Positions 1-5,297 of a stretch of DNA of 5,297 bases are shown here, one piece after another. Below the pieces are notes generated by a model. It made no database searches and had not been told where the DNA came from. It was given only the letters and a program-made list of their open reading frames with translations. Positions within the stretch are counted from its first letter, which is position 1, and every line of letters starts with the position of its first letter. Both the position numbers and the translations under genes were made by a program. Source of the stretch: Klebsiella pneumoniae (GTDB taxonomy: Bacteria > Pseudomonadota > Gammaproteobacteria > Pseudomonadales > Azotimanducaceae); NCBI GenBank assembly GCA_945878745.1, contig CAMDVY010000250.1, forward strand, positions 1-5,297. The letters are read 5' to 3'.

Positions 1-2613
1 TGGCTTGATGCACTCGAACATGTGCTGAAAACCCAGGGGATCGAGCGAGCAAACTTTCTCCTGCAGCGCTTGTCAGCGCGAATGACCAAGACCGGCGCGT
101 CGCTGCCTTACACCATTACCACGCCATACCGAAACACCATTCCTTCCAATCAGGAAGCGATGATGCCAGGTGATCTCTTCATGGAGCGGCGCATCCGCAG
201 CCTCATCCGCTGGAATGCGCTGGCGCTGGTCGTCCGTGCCAATCGACGGGAAGGGGAGCTGGGTGGCCACATTTCGTCGTTCGCTTCGTCAGCGACACTT
301 TATGACGTGGGCTTTAACTATTTCTTTCAAGGTGCGACTGCAGAATCTGCAGGCGATCTGATCTATTTTCAGGGGCATTGCTCGCCGGGCGTCTATGCGC
401 GGTCCTATCTTGAAGGCCGACTCGAAGCAGAGCAGCTCGACAAGTTTCGAGAAGAAGTGGGTGGCAAAGGCCTGTCTTCTTACCCACATCCCTGGCTGAT
501 GCCGGATTACTGGCAATTCCCGACGGTATCGATGGGACTTGGGCCGTTGCAGGCGATCTACCAGGCGCATGTGATGAAGTACCTGGATTCCCGTGGCCTG
601 GTGCCGATGGGCAATCGCAAGGTTTGGGCGTTTCTGGGTGATGGTGAAACCGACGAACCCGAATCGTTAGGTGCGCTCGGTCTTGCAGGACGAGAGAAAC
701 TCGACAACCTCATCTTTGTCGTCAACTGCAATCTGCAGCGTCTCGATGGACCCGTCAGGGGCAATGGCAAGATCATCCAGGAGCTCGAAGGCTCGTTCCG
801 GGGTGCAGGCTGGAACGTCATCAAGGTGGTGTGGGGGCGGCTGTGGGATCCCTTGTTTGCGAAGGACACACTTGGTCTCCTGCAGCAGCGTATGGATGAG
901 ACGGTTGACGGTGAGTACCAGAACTTCAAGGCACACGGCGGTGACTACGTGCGCGAAAAGTTCTTTGGTCAGGATCCCGAACTCCTGGAAATGGTTTCGC
1001 ATCTCACGGATGACGATATCTTCAAACTCAATCGTGGTGGCCATGATCCTTACAAGGTTTATGCCGCGTATCACTCTGCGGTCCACCACAAAGGCCAGCC
1101 GACAGTCATCTTGGCGAAGACTGTCAAAGGTTATGGCATGGGCAATGCTGGCGAGGCCGAGAATGACACGCACCAGGTCAAGAAGCTGACCCTTGATGAG
1201 CTCAAGTACTTCCGTGATCGCTTCGATGTTCCGTTGACTGATAAACAGCTGGAAGAAGTGCAGTACTACCGACCGCCGATGGATTCACCGGAAATGGAAT
1301 ACCTGCGTCGGCAACGGGAAAAGCTTGGTGGTCCGATTCCTCGGCGCACCGTTGATTTCCTCAATCTCAACGTCCCTGCTCTGGACACCTTTGCGGCGCA
1401 ACTGCAAGGAACGGGCGAACGCCAGATTTCTACGACGATGTCGTTTGTGCGCATTCTGTCTACCTTGCTGCGCGATAAACAAATCGGCAAACGTGTTGTG
1501 CCGATTGTGCCGGACGAGGCGAGGACTTTCGGGATGGAGGGTATGTTCCGACAGCTCGGCATCTATTCGTCGGTTGGGCAGCTGTATGAACCGGAAGACT
1601 CGGAAGAAATTGGCTCGTATCGCGAAAGCCGCGATGGCCAGGTACTTGAAGAAGGCATCAACGAAGCCGGCGCTTTTGCAGCCTGGATGGCCGCGGCGAC
1701 ATCGTATACAACACATCGGTACACGTTGATTCCGTTCTACATCTACTACTCGATGTTCGGCTTTCAGCGTATCGGCGATCTGGCCTGGGCGGCCGGCGAC
1801 ATGCAGGCGAGAGGATTTCTGCTCGGCGGTACTGCTGGCCGAACCACGCTCAACGGTGAAGGTCTGCAGCATCAGGATGGTCACTCACACCTCCTGGCTT
1901 CGACCATTCCGAACTGTGTCGCTTATGACCCGTGTTATGCCTATGAGCTGGCTGTCATCATCCAGGATGGACTGCGCCGAATGCTGGCGGAGCGGGAAAA
2001 CGTCTACTACTACGTCACAGTGATGAACGAAAATTATGTTCATCCGCCCATGCCGGCCGGCGCCGAAGAAGGAATTCGACAAGGAATCTATCTGCTGCGA
2101 CGCACTGCAGAAGGCGCGACGAAGAGAGTGCGCCTGCTGGGTAGTGGCGCGATCCTTCGCGAAGTTGAAGCAGCAGCGCAGATACTGGAAACGCAGTACG
2201 GTGTTGGTTGCGACATCTACAGCGTTACCAGTTTCAATGAACTGGCGCGCAATGGGGCGGACGCCACGCGCTGGAATCTTCTGCATCCCGACGAGACTCC
2301 GCGTCAGGGTTTTGCCGAGGTTGCCCTCTCAGGGGACCTTCCAGTGATCGCTGCGACGGATTACATGCGAGCGTATTCCGAACAGATCCGGCCTTACATC
2401 AAGGCCGATTACCATGTGCTGGGCACAGACGGTTTTGGTCGCAGTGATCGCCGTGATCGATTGCGCGACTTCTTCGAAGTTGATCGCCGATACGTAACAC
2501 TGGCAGCGCTTTACTCGCTGCAGCAGAGACAGAGCATTTCTGCAGAAGTGGTCCGTCAGGCCCGCAATGACCTCGGCATCGACGCCGACAAGCCCAATCC
2601 AAGGATTTCGTGA
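1..2613 (+). CDS. aceE: Pyruvate dehydrogenase E1 component, homodimeric type (5' end cut by window edge)
   Basis: ThDP-dependent E1p of the cytoplasmic pyruvate dehydrogenase complex; it decarboxylates pyruvate and acetylates the lipoyl groups of E2p. The frame is open from base 1. The residues before the GTG at 22 (WLDALEH) already match the N-terminal region of E. coli AceE, so that GTG is an internal Val and about 16 residues lie upstream. 870 codons are present, against about 887 in E. coli. Numbered from base 1, the ThDP/Mg motif starts at GDGE (213-216) and ends at NCN (242-244). The cofactor-activating Glu is E555 in EEGINE. His90, His391 (in THQVKK) and His624 (in QHQDGHSH) are kept. 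With a constant offset of 16 these fall on E. coli D230, N260, E571, H106, H407 and H640, so the active site looks intact. The C-terminus (DADKPNPR) is also typical. aceF follows directly, so the two form an operon. The promoter and any regulator site lie outside the window. Confidence 0.97.
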   Translation, partial: WLDALEHVLKTQGIERANFLLQRLSARMTKTGASLPYTITTPYRNTIPSNQEAMMPGDLFMERRIRSLIRWNALALVVRANRREGELGGHISSFASSATLYDVGFNYFFQGATAESAGDLIYFQGHCSPGVYARSYLEGRLEAEQLDKFREEVGGKGLSSYPHPWLMPDYWQFPTVSMGLGPLQAIYQAHVMKYLDSRGLVPMGNRKVWAFLGDGETDEPESLGALGLAGREKLDNLIFVVNCNLQRLDGPVRGNGKIIQELEGSFRGAGWNVIKVVWGRLWDPLFAKDTLGLLQQRMDETVDGEYQNFKAHGGDYVREKFFGQDPELLEMVSHLTDDDIFKLNRGGHDPYKVYAAYHSAVHHKGQPTVILAKTVKGYGMGNAGEAENDTHQVKKLTLDELKYFRDRFDVPLTDKQLEEVQYYRPPMDSPEMEYLRRQREKLGGPIPRRTVDFLNLNVPALDTFAAQLQGTGERQISTTMSFVRILSTLLRDKQIGKRVVPIVPDEARTFGMEGMFRQLGIYSSVGQLYEPEDSEEIGSYRESRDGQVLEEGINEAGAFAAWMAAATSYTTHRYTLIPFYIYYSMFGFQRIGDLAWAAGDMQARGFLLGGTAGRTTLNGEGLQHQDGHSHLLASTIPNCVAYDPCYAYELAVIIQDGLRRMLAERENVYYYVTVMNENYVHPPMPAGAEEGIRQGIYLLRRTAEGATKRVRLLGSGAILREVEAAAQILETQYGVGCDIYSVTSFNELARNGADATRWNLLHPDETPRQGFAEVALSGDLPVIAATDYMRAYSEQIRPYIKADYHVLGTDGFGRSDRRDRLRDFFEVDRRYVTLAALYSLQQRQSISAEVVRQARNDLGIDADKPNPRIS

Positions 2614-2616
2614 GGA
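2611..2616 (+). promoter_or_regulatory. Probable Shine-Dalgarno of aceF, overlapping the aceE stop codon
   Basis: TGAGGA includes the aceE stop TGA and lies 5 bases before the GTG at 2622, a normal spacing. A second purine run, AAGGA at 2601-2605, lies only 4 bases before the GTG at 2610, which is tight. This favours 2622 as the aceF start. Because the site sits on the aceE stop, ribosomes finishing aceE could restart on aceF (inference). Confidence 0.5.
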
Positions 2617-2621
2617 CTATC

Positions 2622-4223
2622 GTGACGGACATTCTTGTTCCTGATATCGGTGATGTTGATGAAGTTGAAATCATCGAGATCTGTGTCGCTGTCGGTGATC
2701 TGGTCGACGCCAACGAAACGATTGTAGTGATCGAATCTGACAAGGCGTCAATGGAGGTTCCGGCCGGGATCGTTGGCAAGATCACCAGTATCGAAGTAAA
2801 GCTAGGTGATCGGGTCAGCGAAGGCAGTCTGCTCGCGAAAATCGAGTTAGCAAGTGCCGGATCGGAAGTGAAAGCTGCTCCAGTTCTTGCAGCACTACCC
2901 GCAGCGCCGGTTGCAACCAGCCCTGCTCCAGCTGCGCCTGCGCCCGTTCAGACCCAGTCTGCTGCAGAAGTCGATGTCCTGCTGCCGGACATCGGTGATG
3001 CAAAGGACGTCATTGTCATCGAAATTGCAGTCAAGTCAGGCGACGTCGTTGCCGCTGGTGATTTGTTGTTGGTCGTTGAGTCAGACAAGGCATCCATGGA
3101 AGTGCCCTCACCATCGGCGGGTACCATCGCGGCCTTGCACGTTGTGCTTGATCAGGCAGTAAACGCGGGTGACCGTCTGTTGACCATGAAGCCGGCAGGT
3201 GCTGTGTCGGCTCAACCTGCGGCCAACGCGCCGACACCGTCGAAAGCAGCTGAAAAGCCTGCCGTAGTGGCTGGCGCAAGTCTGCCCGTTGCCAGCGACC
3301 AACCTGCTGTCTCCAGCGGTGCGGATGTATATGCCGGACCCGCAGTCCGACTAATGGCCCGAGAGCTGGGCGTTGACCTGTCACAGGTCAAGGGCAGTGG
3401 CAGTCGAGGCCGCATTGTCAAAGAAGACGTGCAAGGCTTTGTCAAAGCGCGGTTGAAAGCACCCGCTCAGAAGGCAGTCTCGGGTTCGGGTATTCCCGCC
3501 ATACCCACTGTCGACTTTGCCAAGTTCGGACCAGTCGACATTGAACCCATGTCCCGCATCCGTCGGGCAGGCGCTGAAAACCTGCATCGAAGCTGGCTAA
3601 ACGTTCCCCATGTCACACAGCAGGATGATGCGGACATCACGGCGCTTGAAGAGTTTCGCAAGTCGCTGAAGGCTGAGGCGGAGCGGCGTGGAGTGAAGGT
3701 GACCCCGTTGTCGTTCCTCGTTCGTGCTTGTTGCGCGGTACTCAAGGAGCATCCGCGATTCAATGCGTCGCTGGATGCGAACAAGGAAAACTTTGTACTC
3801 AAGCGCTACTACCACATAGGGTTTGCCGTGGACGCGCCTGATGGCCTCGTGGTCCCGGTGATTCGTGATGCAGATCGGCTGGGGATATGGGAACTGTCTA
3901 CCGCCATCAATGAGCTGGCCGACAAAGCCCGGCGCGGTAAACTGGGGATGAACGATATGCAGGGCGGGACATTCAGTATCTCCAGCCTCGGCGCACTGGG
4001 TGGCACCGGCTTTACACCCATCGTCAACGCGCCGGAAGTTGCGATACTTGGTGTGAGTCGGCTTGTCACCAAACCGCAATGGAATGGTCGGGAATTCATG
4101 CCTCGGGAAATGTTGCCTCTATCGTTGAGTTATGACCATCGGGCCATCAACGGTGCTGAAGCAGGGCGATTCATGGTTGATCTGTGCGGCGTACTGGGGG
4201 ACCTGAGGCGATTGATCCTCTGA
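2622..4223 (+). CDS. aceF: Dihydrolipoyllysine-residue acetyltransferase (E2p) of pyruvate dehydrogenase, two lipoyl domains
   Basis: Structural core of the pyruvate dehydrogenase complex; it carries acetyl groups on swinging lipoyl-lysines and transfers them to CoA. From the GTG at 2622 it is 533 residues. Lipoyl domain 1 is about 2-75, with lipoylated Lys41 in ESDKASMEVP. An Ala/Pro-rich linker covers about 76-115. Lipoyl domain 2 is about 116-190, with Lys156 in the same motif. A second Ala/Pro linker runs to about 235. The peripheral subunit-binding domain is about 236-278 (VYAGPAVRLMAREL, then GSGSRGRIVKEDV). The catalytic domain is about 290-533, with Ser454 in SSLG and His506/Asn510 in DHRAING. 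Asn510 replaces the Asp of the common HxxxDG motif; the Ser-His-Asn spacing matches what I recall for Azotobacter E2p. An in-frame GTG at 2610 would add four residues and overlap the aceE stop, but has a poorer ribosome site. With start 2622, Lys41 falls at the same number as in E. coli AceF. No lpd gene follows. Confidence 0.97.
   Translation: MTDILVPDIGDVDEVEIIEICVAVGDLVDANETIVVIESDKASMEVPAGIVGKITSIEVKLGDRVSEGSLLAKIELASAGSEVKAAPVLAALPAAPVATSPAPAAPAPVQTQSAAEVDVLLPDIGDAKDVIVIEIAVKSGDVVAAGDLLLVVESDKASMEVPSPSAGTIAALHVVLDQAVNAGDRLLTMKPAGAVSAQPAANAPTPSKAAEKPAVVAGASLPVASDQPAVSSGADVYAGPAVRLMARELGVDLSQVKGSGSRGRIVKEDVQGFVKARLKAPAQKAVSGSGIPAIPTVDFAKFGPVDIEPMSRIRRAGAENLHRSWLNVPHVTQQDDADITALEEFRKSLKAEAERRGVKVTPLSFLVRACCAVLKEHPRFNASLDANKENFVLKRYYHIGFAVDAPDGLVVPVIRDADRLGIWELSTAINELADKARRGKLGMNDMQGGTFSISSLGALGGTGFTPIVNAPEVAILGVSRLVTKPQWNGREFMPREMLPLSLSYDHRAINGAEAGRFMVDLCGVLGDLRRLIL
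2736..3106 (+). repeat. Internal lipoyl-domain duplication within aceF
   Basis: The two lipoyl attachment sites, at 2736-2761 and 3081-3106, encode the same run SDKASMEVP and stay similar at the DNA level, differing mostly at third codon positions. The PDIG-to-Lys distance is 34 residues in both copies, and the copies are offset by 115 residues. This is the normal domain repeat of E2p rather than a mobile or regulatory repeat. The synonymous differences suggest an old duplication. Confidence 0.7.
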
Positions 4224-4228
4224 TCCAT

Positions 4229-4753
4229 TCAACGTCCCGTCCCGCGCCAGACGACCTCTTCACCACCGAGTTGATTGAGGTCGCGCGCCCACACGAACAA
4301 TAGATCACTGAGCCGATTCAGGTACACGGCGCAGTCTGTGTAAGTCTCCCCCAGCGCCCAGACACTGCGTTCGGCACGACGGCAAACGGCCCGAGCCACG
4401 TGACAGCGCGCAGCGGCTTCATTCCCTCCCGGCAGCACGAACTCCTTGAGGGGCGGTAGTGCTTCATTCAGCCTGGCAGCTGTTGACTCGATCTCGGAAG
4501 AATCAGGTGGAGGAGTCATTCCCTCGGTGGCCAGGCAAGCCCCGAGATCGAACAGAGCCTGCTGGATGTTCACCGCAAATCCGGGCACTTCACGGATCGC
4601 TGAGCAGGTGAGACCAACACACGAGTTCAGTTCGTCGACATCACCCAGTGCCGCAAACAGGGCATCGGTCTTCGGGAGGCGTCGTCCGGTTGCGGTACCT
4701 GATGTGCCCGTGTCGCCGGTGCGTGTGGTGACTCGTGTGATCCGATTGCCCAT
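4229..4753 (-). CDS. Cob(I)yrinic acid a,c-diamide / cob(I)alamin adenosyltransferase, PduO type
   Basis: Cytoplasmic enzyme that moves the adenosyl group of ATP onto reduced cob(I)alamin to make coenzyme B12, used by enzymes such as methylmalonyl-CoA mutase. It has 174 residues, a usual length for a single-domain PduO/MMAB-type protein (the cobO and EutT types are unrelated folds). The N-terminal ATP-binding motif TRTGDTGTSG is at about 10-19. GDVDELNS is at 37-44, FVLPGG at 105-110, the Arg-rich helix ARAVCRRAER at 120-129 and YLNRLSDLLFVWAR at 144-157. The Arg and Asn residues that hold ATP in this family are present, so it should be active. The ATG is well supported: the Met-Gly-Asn-Arg start just before the ATP motif is common in the family, and AGGA lies 9 bases upstream. 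It sits 15 bases after the oxidoreductase gene on the same strand and converges on aceF. I give no symbol because pduO, cobA2, btuR and mmaB are used inconsistently. Confidence 0.95.
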   Translation of the reverse strand: MGNRITRVTTRTGDTGTSGTATGRRLPKTDALFAALGDVDELNSCVGLTCSAIREVPGFAVNIQQALFDLGACLATEGMTPPPDSSEIESTAARLNEALPPLKEFVLPGGNEAAARCHVARAVCRRAERSVWALGETYTDCAVYLNRLSDLLFVWARDLNQLGGEEVVWRGTGR

Positions 4754-4761
4754 GGGCTGCG

Positions 4762-4766
4762 TTCCT
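4762..4766 (-). promoter_or_regulatory. Probable Shine-Dalgarno of the adenosyltransferase gene
   Basis: On the minus strand AGGAA precedes the ATG, with 9 bases between AGGA and the start codon. It lies in the 15-base gap after the stop of the upstream oxidoreductase gene. The short gap leaves no obvious room for a separate promoter, which supports co-transcription of the two genes (inference). Confidence 0.45.
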
Positions 4767-4768
4767 GT

Positions 4769-5297
4769 TCAGCGGGTCTGTGTGACTGTCGACAGCAATT
4801 CGTACGATCGCTTGCGGGCGGTGTGGGAGTAAATTTGCGCAACCACCATGAGCTCATCGGCGCCGGTCTGCGTAATGAATTCGATCAGTCTCTCTCGAAC
4901 GGTATCGGGATTCCCTACCGCGCTACAGACGCCAATCTGATCCACCATGTAACGATCAGCAGGACTGAGGGATGATTCGAAATCAGCAATGGGTGGCGGT
5001 AACTTTCCCGGACTGCCGGAGCGTAGTCTAACGAAGGACTGTAGTGCCGAACTGCGCAACAGCATGGCTTCCTGGTCTGTATCCGCAGCGCACACATTGA
5101 AGCCGAGCATCAGGTAGGGTTTGTCGAGAAAGGTCGATGGTCTGAAACGGCTTCGATAAACCTCGATGGCCTGCATGAGCGCAGCCGGTGCGAAGTGCGA
5201 GGCAAACGCAAAAGGCAGACCCAGCGCACCGGCCAGAGAAGCGCCGAACAGACTGGAGCCGAGAATCCATACCGGGACGTTCAATCCTTGGCCGGGC
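4769..5297 (-). CDS. Luciferase-like (LLM class) flavin-dependent oxidoreductase, YhbW-like, N-terminal half missing at window edge
   Basis: Only the C-terminal 175 codons are present. The frame runs open off the right edge, and the codons before the TTG at 5284 read PGQGL, which continues naturally into NVPVWILGSS, so that TTG is not a start. Full-length relatives are about 330-340 residues, so roughly half is missing. Markers of the YhbW / 'luciferase family oxidoreductase group 1' branch are PVWILGSSLFGASLA, GLPFAFASHFAP, the KPYLMLGFNVCAAD region, KLPPPI, and the C-terminal GNPDTVRERLIEF with GADELMVVAQIY. Relatives are TIM-barrel enzymes that use reduced FMN, or coenzyme F420 in some lineages; the substrate of this branch is not known to me. 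The FMN-binding N-terminal part cannot be inspected. It ends 15 bases before the adenosyltransferase gene and probably leads that transcript. Confidence 0.9.
   Translation of the reverse strand, partial: PGQGLNVPVWILGSSLFGASLAGALGLPFAFASHFAPAALMQAIEVYRSRFRPSTFLDKPYLMLGFNVCAADTDQEAMLLRSSALQSFVRLRSGSPGKLPPPIADFESSLSPADRYMVDQIGVCSAVGNPDTVRERLIEFITQTGADELMVVAQIYSHTARKRSYELLSTVTQTR

Noticed and set aside
22..24. GTG as the start of aceE
   Set aside because: The codons before it match the AceE N-terminal region, so the gene simply runs off the left edge.
671..1189. 172-codon plus-strand frame inside aceE
   Set aside because: It is an out-of-frame reading of the conserved ThDP-binding region, with a Ser/Arg-rich composition typical of a frame-shifted shadow.
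1285..1884. 199-codon open frame on the minus strand inside aceE
   Set aside because: It lies wholly antisense to strongly conserved E1p coding sequence and its translation resembles no family I know; such shadows are common in GC-rich genes.
4207..4222. Short GAGG/CCTC inverted repeat at the end of aceF as a terminator
   Set aside because: Only four base pairs, inside the coding sequence, with no T-run after it.
4446..4832. 128-codon plus-strand frame over the adenosyltransferase and the gap
   Set aside because: It is antisense to a gene with clear family motifs and crosses a gene boundary; no recognisable domain.
5282..5284. TTG as the start of a short 171-residue oxidoreductase
   Set aside because: The frame continues to the window edge with residues fitting the family (PGQGL before NVPVWILGSS), so this is the C-terminal half of a longer gene.

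Overview
The window is ordinary chromosomal DNA from a Gram-negative proteobacterium, most likely a gammaproteobacterium. The E1 protein aligns almost without gaps to the E. coli/Pseudomonas homodimeric AceE type. The E2 protein has the two-lipoyl layout and active-site variant remembered from Azotobacter-like E2p. The flavin enzyme at the right edge resembles the YhbW group. Base composition looks moderately GC-rich. These assignments come from recalled family sequences, not from a search.

Left and centre (1-4223, + strand): two genes of the pyruvate dehydrogenase complex. aceE (E1p) is open at the left edge and lacks only about 16 N-terminal residues. It is followed almost without a gap by aceF (E2p), with two lipoyl domains, a subunit-binding domain and an acetyltransferase core. 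E1p decarboxylates pyruvate on ThDP and acetylates the lipoyl arms of E2p. E2p then passes the acetyl group to CoA. The third component, dihydrolipoamide dehydrogenase (lpd), is not in the window and must be encoded elsewhere.

Right (4229-5297, - strand): a convergent pair read toward aceF. A luciferase-like flavin-dependent oxidoreductase (YhbW-like, missing its N-terminal half beyond the right edge) comes first. After 15 bases follows a complete PduO-type cob(I)alamin adenosyltransferase. The two probably share a transcript. The adenosyltransferase and aceF stop codons are only 5 bases apart, leaving no intergenic room for a terminator.

There is no gene-free stretch over 300 bases, and I saw no RNA genes, mobile elements or CRISPR. 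I found no undescribed system. The points worth a second look are modest: the choice of aceF start codon, the HxxxNG active site in E2p, the very tight convergent junction with a hairpin just inside the opposing gene, and the pairing of a flavin oxidoreductase with a B12 adenosyltransferase.
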